Assembly (NCBI GenBank): GCA_003221515.1
Contig: QHSI01000113.1
Coordinates: forward strand, 9,027 to 59,381
Direction of reading: 5' to 3'
Origin: Candidatus Rokuibacteriota bacterium
GTDB lineage: Bacteria; Methylomirabilota; Methylomirabilia; Rokubacteriales; CSP1-6
DNA length: 50,355 nt
The notes under the pieces: model-generated
Told to the model about the DNA's origin: nothing
Database searches by the model: none
The model's input: the letters and a program-made list of their open reading frames with translations, nothing else
Program-made: the position numbers and the translations under genes
Shown here: positions 7,028 to 16,408 of the stretch, in pieces
How the letters are laid out: the number at the start of each line of letters is the position of its first letter
Numbering within the stretch: position 1 is the first letter of the stretch

Positions 7028-8860
7028 ATGGGCCATTGGGTGAGCGTCCTCTGCTTCGTCTGCTCGGCGTGGGCCGATCCGGTTTCGATCACGCCGACGG
7101 CGCCCCTCGATCCCGCCACGTTCACATCGCTCCGGCGCGAGGACTTCGCCGCTGGGCGCGCCGAGGTCCACGCGGTGTTCGTGTCCTCGCCGTCGTCACG
7201 CATGACCGCGAACGCGGTCCACCCGTATCCGGGACATCCGCCGATCCCGACCGTCGAGGTGCAGGTCGCGGTGATCGACCGGCCGGTGGTCCTCGTGCTG
7301 GGCTCGCATGCGAGCGTCCACTGGCGGCTCGAGGTTCCGCCAGGGGCGCGGGTCGAGAAGGTCATCGCGCAGGGGTACTACCAGCAGTTCGTGTCGGGCC
7401 TGCCCACCGGGGTCAAGCTGCTGAGCTACTACTCCCATCCGCCGTCGGGCGTAGACGGGCTCTACCTCTCCTCCGGGCCGAGCGCGCTCTACAACCTGTT
7501 CGAGAACGTCCGGCGGCTCACCGGCGTGCGCCCCTCGTCGCTCCAGACCGAGACGCGAGAAGGTCGCGTGCTCGTCGACGGCGTGACGACCGTGATCCAA
7601 CCCGGGCCCGAGACCGCGTTCGAGGCCGGGCGTCCGGTGACGCTCGCGCTTGTGCCGATGAGCGGCAGTCGGGCCGCCGACGAGCTGAGCGCGCGGTTCT
7701 GTTGCGAGAAGACGGAGTACACGACCGGCAAGGCCACGCGCGCGTTCGCGAAGGGACGGATCTACTTCGAGGCGACGATCCTGCTCCCGGAGGGCCGGGT
7801 GGGCGAGCAGACCAACGTTGGCCTCCTATCGGTGCCGGCGTCGTCGAGCGCTCGGCTACTGGGGCCGGTGGGACACCTGGGCGGCTACGGGGTCCCGCTG
7901 CTCGATCGCATGACCCGCGCCTCGCTGCGCGACAAGGACGTCGTCGGCGTCGCGGGCGACCTGGACGCCGCGCGCGCGTACGTCCACGTCAACGGCAACT
8001 GGGTCACGATGGCGCCGAACGGTTGGTGGGGACGCGGCATCGCGCTCCGGCCCGATGAGGAGTACGTAGCGGCCGTGTCGCTGACTCCCGATCTCCGAGT
8101 CAAAGGCGTGGCCGGTCTCGAGGGCTGGCGGCTGAACTTCGGCGCGACACCGTTCCGCCACTCGATCCCCCGTGGCTACACCGCGTACGCGGCGCACGGC
8201 GGCGGGATCGAGGCGCAGAGCTACTCGCCATCGGGCGCCATCCCCCCGGGCTCCGTCGTGTCTTCGCCTGGCGCCGCCGTCGCATCGTCTGTCGCCGCGC
8301 CCGCGCCGGAGACGAGAGCCAAGCCGGCCGCGCCCGAGATGGTGCCGATCTCGTCTCACGCGGAGGTTCACGCCGTCGGCGTCTACCATGGCGGGCCCGG
8401 CGGGATCTCCATCAAGGTCACGCGGAGCGGCCCGGTGGTTCTCGTCCTGATGGCGTACGAGCCCGTCGTGTGGCGGCTCGACGTCGCGTCCGGGGCCGTC
8501 GTCGAGCGAGTGGTGACGATGGGCCACCACGCGCAGCAACTCCAGAACGTCCCGGCGAACGCCGAGACGATCTCGTGGTCCTACCGTGCCAACCGCGACC
8601 CGAGGAATTTCCTCTACTACGGCAAGCCGGAGGGCTACGACGGCTTCCAGCGGCACATGAAGGCGGTCTTCGGCCGCGAGGCGAGCTCGTTCCAGGGGGC
8701 CTATCGGGCGACCGAGGCGGTCGTGGACGGCACTTCCCGCGAGCTGGCGCCACCTCCGAAACCGATCGTGCTCAAGTGCGGGCGCACCACGATCGTCTGC
8801 GGCGAGGGCCAGGACCGCGTCATCTGCGGCGGACGCGAGATCCTGTGCGGCAGCCGCTAG
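7028..8860 (+). CDS. Secreted protein: duplicated domain flanking a SPRY-like domain
   Basis: A protein of 610 residues with an N-terminal signal peptide. Residues 46-190 and 446-572 are two copies of one unnamed domain: AEVHAV at the start, PVVLVL followed by VHWRL/VVWRL, then RVEKVIAQGYY/VVERVVTMGHH and a late RVLVDG/EAVVDG. Between them, about 240-385, is a stretch that reads like a B30.2/SPRY fold: RIYFEATIL, NVGLLS, GGYGVPLLD, AYVHVNG, GWRLNFGATPF. A Pro/Ala linker lies at 400-440. The C-terminus has four cysteines (584, 591, 600, 607), probably two disulphides. GGAGG at 7017-7021 favours ATG 7028 over GTG 7025. It is a single gene with no obvious partner; function unknown. Confidence 0.75.
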   Translation: MGHWVSVLCFVCSAWADPVSITPTAPLDPATFTSLRREDFAAGRAEVHAVFVSSPSSRMTANAVHPYPGHPPIPTVEVQVAVIDRPVVLVLGSHASVHWRLEVPPGARVEKVIAQGYYQQFVSGLPTGVKLLSYYSHPPSGVDGLYLSSGPSALYNLFENVRRLTGVRPSSLQTETREGRVLVDGVTTVIQPGPETAFEAGRPVTLALVPMSGSRAADELSARFCCEKTEYTTGKATRAFAKGRIYFEATILLPEGRVGEQTNVGLLSVPASSSARLLGPVGHLGGYGVPLLDRMTRASLRDKDVVGVAGDLDAARAYVHVNGNWVTMAPNGWWGRGIALRPDEEYVAAVSLTPDLRVKGVAGLEGWRLNFGATPFRHSIPRGYTAYAAHGGGIEAQSYSPSGAIPPGSVVSSPGAAVASSVAAPAPETRAKPAAPEMVPISSHAEVHAVGVYHGGPGGISIKVTRSGPVVLVLMAYEPVVWRLDVASGAVVERVVTMGHHAQQLQNVPANAETISWSYRANRDPRNFLYYGKPEGYDGFQRHMKAVFGREASSFQGAYRATEAVVDGTSRELAPPPKPIVLKCGRTTIVCGEGQDRVICGGREILCGSR

Positions 8861-8978
8861 GTCGCGGCGCCCGAGCGCGGCCTTCGTGGGGCCGCGTGGA
8901 CGGAGGGGCCGCCGCGGGCTAGACTGAGCGGCGCGACCACGAGGCCGCGACGCCGGCGACCAGTGAGGAGAGGCCGCG

Positions 8979-9911
8979 ATGACGACCCTAGCCTCCGAGA
9001 CGAAGACGGGATTCGCGGCGGAGCACGACGCGCCGATTCCCTACATGCAGCGCACTCGCGACTACTATATGGCGCTCGGCTACAACCCGTATCGCTGGGC
9101 CCACTTCGCCGACGTCCCGTTCACGCCGCTGCCGGCGCCGCTCGATCGCGCACGGGTCGCGTTGATCACGACCGCCGCGCCGTTCCAGCCGGAGGCGGGC
9201 GACCAGGGGCCGCGCGCGCCGTACAACGCCGGCGCCAAGTTCTACAAGGTGTACTCGATCTCCAGCGCGAGCGTGCCCGATCTGCGGATCTCGCACGTCG
9301 GCTACGACCGCCTGCACACGACGGCGGAGGACATCAACACGTACCTGCCGCTGGCACGGCTCAAAGCGGCGGCCGCGGCGGGTCGCATCGGGTCGCTCGG
9401 GCCGCGCGTCCACGGCGCGCCGACGAACCGCAGCCACCGGGTGACGATGGAGACCGATGTCCCGGAGATGCTGCGCCGCTGCCAGGAAGACGGCGTCGAC
9501 GCGGCGGTGCTCGTCCCGAGCTGACCGGTGTGCCACCAGACCGTGAGTCTGGTCGCCCGGCACCTCGAGGCCCACGGCATCGCGACCGTGATCATGGGGT
9601 GCGCCAAGGACATCGTCGAGCACTGCGGGGTGCCGCGCTTCGTGTTCAGCGATTTCCCGCTCGGCAACTCGGCCGGCCGGCCGTTCGACGTCGCGTCGCA
9701 GACGCAGACACTCGAGCTCGCCCTGCGCGTTCTCGAGAGCGCTCCGGGAGCCCGCACGACCGTGCAGTCGCCGCTGCGCTGGAACGCCGACGCGGCCTGG
9801 AAGCTCGACTACCTCGACCTGACGAAGCTCTCGCCGGAGAAGATCGCGGAGCGGCGCAAGGAGTTCGACGAGGTCAAGTCGATCGCGCGCGGCAAGCGCG
9901 AGGCGTCATGA
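8979..9911 (+). CDS. GrdB-like selenoprotein (glycine/sarcosine/betaine reductase B family), UGA-encoded Sec182
   Basis: One reading frame of 310 residues interrupted by a single in-frame TGA (9522-9524). Both sides read as one family: before it DGVDAAVLVPS, after it PVCHQTVSLVARHLEAHGI, then FVFSDFPLGNSAGRP. Decoding the TGA as selenocysteine gives U-P-V-C-H-Q-T, the UxxCxxT redox motif of the GrdB selenoprotein family, at the place where that family carries Sec. A stem-loop suitable as a bacterial SECIS follows at once (9525-9564). In glycine/betaine reductases this motif performs reductive C-N cleavage. The many stand-alone relatives in aerobic soil bacteria have no proven substrate. A GAGGAG site precedes ATG 8979. 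The stop overlaps the next gene's ATG. It implies that the host has SelA/B/C/D. Splitting it into two genes (8979-9524 and 9528-9911) would be an annotation error. Confidence 0.88.
9525..9564 (+). promoter_or_regulatory. Putative bacterial SECIS element
   Basis: Directly after the UGA codon is a stem-loop. The upper stem is a perfect 7 bp (9535-9541 with 9547-9553) closed by the loop CGTGA (9542-9546). A lower helix pairs 9527-9534 with 9559-9564, with one bulged base and an internal bulge. The apical loop begins 17 nt after the UGA and has G at its second position, within the known limits for SelB-binding bSECIS elements. Folding was done by eye. Confidence 0.65.
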
Positions 9912-11101
9912 GCAAGCCGTTCGCAGGCGTCCGCATCCTCGACTTCACCCGCTACCTGGCGGGGCCGTATGGAACCTACCAGCTGGCGCTGCTCGGCGCC
10001 GACGTGCTCAAGATCGAGTCGCGCGAGGGCGACGACACGCGCGGACAGCTCGCCGACCGCACGTGGGCCGAGCGGAAGATGGCGCCGTCGTTCCTGGCGG
10101 TGAACGGCAACAAGCGCTCGATCACGCTGGATCTGCGCCGCAAAGAAGCGGTGGAGATCGTCAAGCGGCTGGTGGTCGGCGCCGACGTGGTGTGGGAGAA
10201 CTTCCGGGGCGGCGTCATGGACCGGCTCGGGCTTGGCTACGACGCGCTGGCCGGCGTCAATCCGCGGCTGATCTTTTGCGCGGTCTCCGGCTTCGGCCAG
10301 ACCGGACCCGAGAAGACCACGGCCGCCTTCGACGGCAAGCTGCAGGCGATGTCCGGGATCATGTCGATCACCGGCGAGCCGGCCCACGGGCCGACCCGCG
10401 CCGGGTTCGCGATCTGCGACACGATCGGCGGGATGACCGCGGCGCTGGCCGTCGCCAGCGCGCTGTTCCAGCGCACGCACACCGGGCGTGGCCAGCTCGT
10501 GGACGTCGCGATGCTGGACGCCGCGCTGGCCTTCATCCCCGGCACGGTGTCCGAGTACACCGTGGCCGGCATCGAGGCCAAGCAGATCGGCAACGGCTCG
10601 GTGAGCCGCAAACCGACCGCGAGCCGGTTCCGTGCGCGCGACGGCTACCTGGTGCTGGCGGTGCTCACCGAGAAGCAGTTCGCCAGCCTCATGAAGGCGC
10701 TCGGGCGGGCCGACGCGCTCGAGGACCCGCGGTTCAAGGACTGGCCGGCGCGCACCGCCAACGAGCCGGCGCTGCGCGAGATCATCGAGGCCGCGCTGGC
10801 CAGCGACACGCCGAAGAGCTGGGAGGAGCGCCTGACCGCCGCCGACGTGCCGTGCGGCTCCATCTGGAAGATCGACGAGATCGTCCGCCACCCGCAGCTC
10901 GAGCACCGCGACGTGCTGCAGACGATCGACTCGCGCTACGGACCGATGCGCCTGGTCGGCGCCGGGTTCCGGCTCGCCCACGGCAGCCCCGGGCTCGACC
11001 GCGAGCCGCCGACGCTCGGCGAGCACACCGACGAGATCCTGAACGAAGCGGGCTACGGCCCCGAGGAGATCGCGCGGCTGCGGCGCGACGCGGTCATCTA
11101 G
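9908..11101 (+). CDS. CaiB/BaiF family class III CoA-transferase
   Basis: A 397-residue enzyme that moves CoA between carboxylic acids through aspartyl-CoA. It has the family opening FAGVRILDFTRYLAGPY, the stretch VNGNKRSITLDL, and a probable catalytic aspartate at D171 in ICDTIGGM, matching the position of Asp169 in formyl-CoA transferase. The C-terminus has PTLGEHTDEIL. The ATG overlaps the selenoprotein stop (ATGA), so the two are cotranslated. The reductase-like selenoprotein may act on a small acid activated by this transferase. The substrate is unknown. Confidence 0.92.
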   Translation: MSKPFAGVRILDFTRYLAGPYGTYQLALLGADVLKIESREGDDTRGQLADRTWAERKMAPSFLAVNGNKRSITLDLRRKEAVEIVKRLVVGADVVWENFRGGVMDRLGLGYDALAGVNPRLIFCAVSGFGQTGPEKTTAAFDGKLQAMSGIMSITGEPAHGPTRAGFAICDTIGGMTAALAVASALFQRTHTGRGQLVDVAMLDAALAFIPGTVSEYTVAGIEAKQIGNGSVSRKPTASRFRARDGYLVLAVLTEKQFASLMKALGRADALEDPRFKDWPARTANEPALREIIEAALASDTPKSWEERLTAADVPCGSIWKIDEIVRHPQLEHRDVLQTIDSRYGPMRLVGAGFRLAHGSPGLDREPPTLGEHTDEILNEAGYGPEEIARLRRDAVI

Positions 11102-11883
11102 CGCGGCTCGAGCAGGAGCGTCTGGAGCGAGCGTCCCACCAGGCCGGTCGTGTCCCACAGCCGCGCCCGCGCCAGGCCGATCCCGTGGCTCTCGCCGGTC
11201 GTGGCCGCGTCCAGACACATCCACTCCCCGGCCGGAAGACGATGCAGGGCGATCGTCAGATCCCCGTTCACGAACGTCGCGCGGGCGGGGTCGACCGCGA
11301 CCGCCACGCCGCTCGCGGAGTCGGCGGCGGCGACGAGGCATTCGAGCGGCGGGGTCGGCGTCTCGCCCGCGACGAGCGGGACGCGCAGCCTGAGCCATGC
11401 CGCGACCGGCCCTCGTCCCCACGTTCCCTTGGCGAGCCGCCACTCCACCGCGCGGTGATATCCCTCGTCGCCCGACATGAAGGGCAGCTCGAAGGGCGCG
11501 CTCGCCGTGGGCGGTGCCGGACGCGCCCGCGTCTCCGGCGGGACGACGATGCTGTTCCGCGCCACCCGCATGACGAGACACGTCGCTTCGATCACGGCGG
11601 CACCGTCCTCCGCGAGGACGGTGCCCGCGAGGCGCTGGACCTTCGCGCCCGCGCGGACGACGCGCGTGGCGACGGTGAGCGGCGCCAGCGGCACCGGCCG
11701 CAGGAAGTCGAAGGTCAGACGCGTGATCTGCGCGTCGGGCCCCGCCTGGCGCGCGAACGCGCGGGCGAGGAGCGCGGCCGGCGGGCCCCCATGCTGATGC
11801 CGCGCGCTCCACGGCCCGCGCGCCGATGCGGAGGGGATGAACCGGTCGCCGTCGGTGACGAAGAACGGGCTCGAGCGGGTCAG
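11098..11883 (-). CDS. Acyl-CoA thioesterase-like protein (double hotdog), probable CTG start
   Basis: About 261 residues resembling TesB-like/4HBT_3 acyl-CoA thioesterases. The N-terminal hotdog contains ARGPWSARHQHGGPPAALLA and ITRLTFDFLRPVPLAPL, and the C-terminal one DLTIALHRLPAGEWMCLDAAT and GIGLARARLWD. Such proteins hydrolyse acyl-CoAs in the cytoplasm. No ATG, GTG or TTG exists in frame near the start of homology (SPFFVTDGDRF). The only fitting codon is CTG at 11883-11881, which overlaps the upstream stop in the same 4-nt way (CTGA) as the neighbouring ATGA junctions. It ends 4 nt into the convergent CoA-transferase. It is the last gene of the signalling operon starting at 16215. Confidence 0.75.
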   Translation of the reverse strand: MTRSSPFFVTDGDRFIPSASARGPWSARHQHGGPPAALLARAFARQAGPDAQITRLTFDFLRPVPLAPLTVATRVVRAGAKVQRLAGTVLAEDGAAVIEATCLVMRVARNSIVVPPETRARPAPPTASAPFELPFMSGDEGYHRAVEWRLAKGTWGRGPVAAWLRLRVPLVAGETPTPPLECLVAAADSASGVAVAVDPARATFVNGDLTIALHRLPAGEWMCLDAATTGESHGIGLARARLWDTTGLVGRSLQTLLLEPR

Positions 11884-13004
11884 GGCGCCGGCTGCCTCAA
11901 ATCGACAAGCTCGTACGCCGTGATCGGACGGCGGAACCCCTTGAGATGGAGTGGACCGACCGCCTTGACGTTCACCAGCTCCGCTACTCCGGCGTGGATG
12001 GGCTGGCTGACGAGGATCTGGTCCGGCGAGGCCTCGGCGCAGAGACGAGAGGCGAGATTGGTGACGCTGCCGATCGCCGCGTAGTCCTGCCGACCCTCGA
12101 AGCCGATCGCGCCGATCGTCGCGTAGCCCTTGGCGATGCCGATACTCAGGTCCAGGTCGTAGCCTCGCCGGCGCCACTCGGCGCCCAGATCCCGAATCCG
12201 GCTGCGCATGGCCTCGGCCATGCGAATCGCGCGCTCCTCCGGATTCGCGACCGGCACCGGATCGTTGAAGAAGATCATCATGCCGTCGCCGGTGAACCGC
12301 TCGAGCGTGCCCTCGTGCTCGAGGATGAGCCGCCCCATCTGGGCGTGATACGCGGCGAGGACGTCCGACACCTCTTCGGGCTCGGAGGCCTCCGCGAACG
12401 CGGTGAAGCCGCGCAGGTCGAGGAAGACCACGCAGATCTCGCGCCGGTGCGGTCGAAGCGGATCGGCGGCGCCGCCGCCGACGATCAGGTCGGCGAGCTG
12501 CGGCGAGAAGAAGCGCTTGAGGCGCCCGACCCGCTCGAGCTCCGCCACCTGCTCGTCGACGCGCCGCGCGAGCGTCGCGTTCCAACGGGCGATCTCCTCG
12601 GCCTGCGCGGTCACGGTGTCGTGCAGGGACTTGATCCGGAGCATGGAGTGGACCCGCGCGGAGAGCGCGGCGTGGTCCACCGGCTTGGTCAGGTACTCGT
12701 CGGCCCCGGCGTCGAGCCCCGCGACGACGTCCTTCGCGTCCGCCATCGCCGTCACCAGGATGATCGGCGTGAAGGCCACGCCCTGGAGTTTCTTGAGCCG
12801 TCGGCACACCTCGATGCCGTCGATCTTCGGCATCATCACGTCGAGCAGGATCAGGTCGGGCTGCGACTCGTTCGCGACCGCGAGCGCCTCCTCGCCGTCG
12901 CCGGCGGTGACGATCTCGTGGCCGTCGGCGGCCAGACGCATTCTCAAGATGCGGACGTTGGCCGGATTGTCGTCGGCGATCAGGATGCGGGGCGGATTTC
13001 TCAC
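11880..13004 (-). CDS. Response regulator with class III adenylate/guanylate cyclase output domain
   Basis: 374 residues. The N-terminal receiver has the acidic pocket D11/D12, phospho-acceptor D55 (LILLDVMMP) and lysine K107 (EYLTKPVD). A coiled linker runs from about 120 to 165. The class III nucleotidyl cyclase domain follows, with metal aspartates D196 (VFLDLRGFTAF) and D240 (FTGDGMMIF) and the transition-state Asn/Arg in GSVTNLASRL. Phosphorylation probably controls production of cAMP or cGMP. The GTG start (13004) is 7 nt after the superoxide-reductase-like gene, and the kinase encoded upstream in the same operon is the likely partner. Confidence 0.92.
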   Translation of the reverse strand: MRNPPRILIADDNPANVRILRMRLAADGHEIVTAGDGEEALAVANESQPDLILLDVMMPKIDGIEVCRRLKKLQGVAFTPIILVTAMADAKDVVAGLDAGADEYLTKPVDHAALSARVHSMLRIKSLHDTVTAQAEEIARWNATLARRVDEQVAELERVGRLKRFFSPQLADLIVGGGAADPLRPHRREICVVFLDLRGFTAFAEASEPEEVSDVLAAYHAQMGRLILEHEGTLERFTGDGMMIFFNDPVPVANPEERAIRMAEAMRSRIRDLGAEWRRRGYDLDLSIGIAKGYATIGAIGFEGRQDYAAIGSVTNLASRLCAEASPDQILVSQPIHAGVAELVNVKAVGPLHLKGFRRPITAYELVDLRQPAP

Positions 13005-13011
13005 GGCGGTC

Positions 13012-13446
13012 CTAGCGCGTGACGGTGATCTTCTTCGAGCCTTCCCAGGCGGCCGAATGGGTGGGCTCGGCGACGGCGCGCAGCGTGCCGCCTTCGTCGA
13101 GGGCGATCGTGAAGACGGCCTTGGGATACGAGAATACCGGATGGAGATAGACGCGCGCGATCTCCGCGCCGTCCTTGTAGAGCGCGATGTAGCGGACGAA
13201 GTGCTCGGCCAGCGACGGGTGCGCGGACCCGGCGCCCACCGTCACGGTGACCTCGAACCACTGGCCCCGCTTGACCGAGTCCGGCGCCTCGATCTTGGGT
13301 GTGTGCTTCTCGTCGTACGAGCGGCGGAGCTCGCGGTACTCCGGCGTGAACTGCTCGGCCTGGCCCTGCGCGCCCACCCGCGCGGCGCCCGGCGCCAGGA
13401 TCAGGACCGCGGCGGCCACGATGGCCGACGGCGTTCCGTATCTCAT
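13012..13446 (-). CDS. Exported superoxide-reductase-like (class II SORL) protein lacking the Cys ligand
   Basis: 144 residues with an N-terminal signal peptide (about 1-27, ending near GAARVGAQ). The rest follows the desulfoferrodoxin/neelaredoxin iron-binding domain: EKHTP (46-50, Glu and first His), HPSLAEHF (H76 and H82) and a terminal H130. The cysteine that binds iron opposite the substrate in superoxide reductases (the C-x-x-H motif) is replaced by Glu127 (EPTH). Either the site uses another ligand or the protein is no longer a superoxide reductase. It is predicted to be periplasmic. ATG 13446 follows GAGAGGAGACGATCG. It sits in a redox/signalling operon, so a sensor or metal-carrier role is possible. 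Confidence 0.72.
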   Translation of the reverse strand: MRYGTPSAIVAAAVLILAPGAARVGAQGQAEQFTPEYRELRRSYDEKHTPKIEAPDSVKRGQWFEVTVTVGAGSAHPSLAEHFVRYIALYKDGAEIARVYLHPVFSYPKAVFTIALDEGGTLRAVAEPTHSAAWEGSKKITVTR

Positions 13447-13499
13447 CGATCGTCTCCTCTCTCTAAGCCACGTACCGCGCGTCAGCTCGGGTTGCGCCG

Positions 13500-13870
13500 T
13501 CAGTTGTCGGGGAGGAACTTGTGGATCAGCGCCATCAGATCGCGCGGGCTGTACGGCTTGGCCAGATAGGCCGACGCGCCCGCGTCCATCGCGCGCCGGT
13601 CGTCGCCGCTCAGCGCGAACGAGGTCACGACCACGAGCGGGATCTTGGCGGTGCGGGGATCGGCGCGCAGCTGGCGCGTGGCGTCGAGCCCGGACAGCTT
13701 GGGCAGCTGGACATCCATGAGGATGAGGTCGGGCAGCTCGCGCTGCGCCACCGCGACTCCCTCCTCGCCATCGGCGGCCTCCAGCAGCTTGAACGACGTC
13801 CGGCTCAGCAGTTGCCTCACGATTTTCCGATTGTACTCGTTGTCCTCGATGTGGAGCACGGTCCGGTCCC

Positions 13871-13874
<4 letters not shown>
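13500..13874 (-). CDS. Single-domain response regulator (CheY-like)
   Basis: 124 residues forming one receiver domain with phospho-acceptor D54 (LILMDVQLP), switch T84 and lysine K106 (AYLAKPYSP). There is no output domain. Its ATG overlaps the stop of the histidine kinase (ATGA), so it is that kinase's direct partner. It may pass phosphate on, or compete with the cyclase-type regulator encoded two genes later. Confidence 0.9.
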
Positions 13875-15487
<1,613 letters not shown>

Positions 15488-15504
15488 GGAGACCCCCCGC
15501 GCGC

Positions 15505-16215
15505 CTAGCGGGTGGGCATCTCCAGCGTGATGGTGGTTGGATCCTGGTCGCCGACCACGATGTCCTTCGAGATCATCCCGAGCCGCTCCTGCCACGCCCG
15601 CAGGGTGTAGCGCCCGGCCGGCAGCCCCTGCAGCGTGAACTGCCCCTCGCCGTCGGTCAATGCATAGAAGGGATGGTCGGCCACGACGACCCAGCCCCGC
15701 ATCCAGGAGTGGAGGTCGCACGTCACGCGGATGATCTCCGGCTGCGAGAACGAGATGGTGATCGTGCGTCCCTTCGGCTGCGTCCGATTGAACGGCGGGT
15801 TGTTGCTCGGCGTGCTGTGCAGGTTGTGCAGGAGGCGATCGCTGTTCAGGAAGTCGATCCGCCCGCCCGCCGGCACGATGACGACGCGGGGAGCGAACAA
15901 GCAGTCCTTCTGGTCCATGGTGGCCGTGGCCGGCGGCGTCGCGGCGATGGTTCCCGGCGGCGCCTTGTCGAGCCATACGACCGCGTTGCGAATCCCTCCC
16001 TGCGGAGACGCCAGCAGATCCTCGGCATTCTTCTCCTTGCCGCACACGTACTGGTCGATCGTCACCGGGAGCTTCCGGAGATCGGGCATCGCCCCCTTGA
16101 GCACGACCGCGCCCTTGATCGTCCCGCCCGACGCGACGTCGAGTGTCGCCAGGCCCAGCGCGAGCGCGACGACGGTCACGCCGACCAGGATGCCGCGCGA
16201 AGGTGTCACCGCCAT
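15505..16215 (-). CDS. Exported cupredoxin-fold protein with carboxypeptidase-regulatory-like domain
   Basis: About 236 residues with a signal peptide (residues 8-30). It has an early VCGKE, a cupredoxin core with [16 protein letters not shown], a histidine ligand in LLHNLHS (H130 or H133) and the C-x-x-H-x-x-M set C166/H169/M172 (TCDLHSWM), all fitting a type 1 copper site. The C-terminal stretch [20 protein letters not shown] is a carboxypeptidase-regulatory-like beta domain. It is first in the operon and probably periplasmic. AGGAG abuts ATG 16215; a GTG 6 nt downstream (16209) has better spacing and may be the true start. Electron transfer or copper sensing is inferred. Confidence 0.82.
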   Translation of the reverse strand: MAVTPSRGILVGVTVVALALGLATLDVASGGTIKGAVVLKGAMPDLRKLPVTIDQYVCGKEKNAEDLLASPQGGIRNAVVWLDKAPPGTIAATPPATATMDQKDCLFAPRVVIVPAGGRIDFLNSDRLLHNLHSTPSNNPPFNRTQPKGRTITISFSQPEIIRVTCDLHSWMRGWVVVADHPFYALTDGEGQFTLQGLPAGRYTLRAWQERLGMISKDIVVGDQDPTTITLEMPTR

Positions 16216-16408
16216 CTCCTCTGTTTGGAGCCGACTCCCGGTGGGTCGCCGGTATGATAGCCCGTCTCGGCGGAGATCGCCGCCTGCGCTCGTGATTTCC
16301 GGAGAGCGGCCGCCGGGCCCAGGGTACACTTCCCGATCACCCGGAGCGCCACGAACTGGGCCCCGCCGGCCGAGGCGCGGCCATGGACGCGGCGATAGAG
16401 AGGACCAC

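Noticed and set aside
9522-9524. TGA read as a nonsense mutation making a pseudogene
   Set aside because: The codon sits exactly at the redox position of the GrdB family, both halves are well preserved, and a SECIS-like stem follows.
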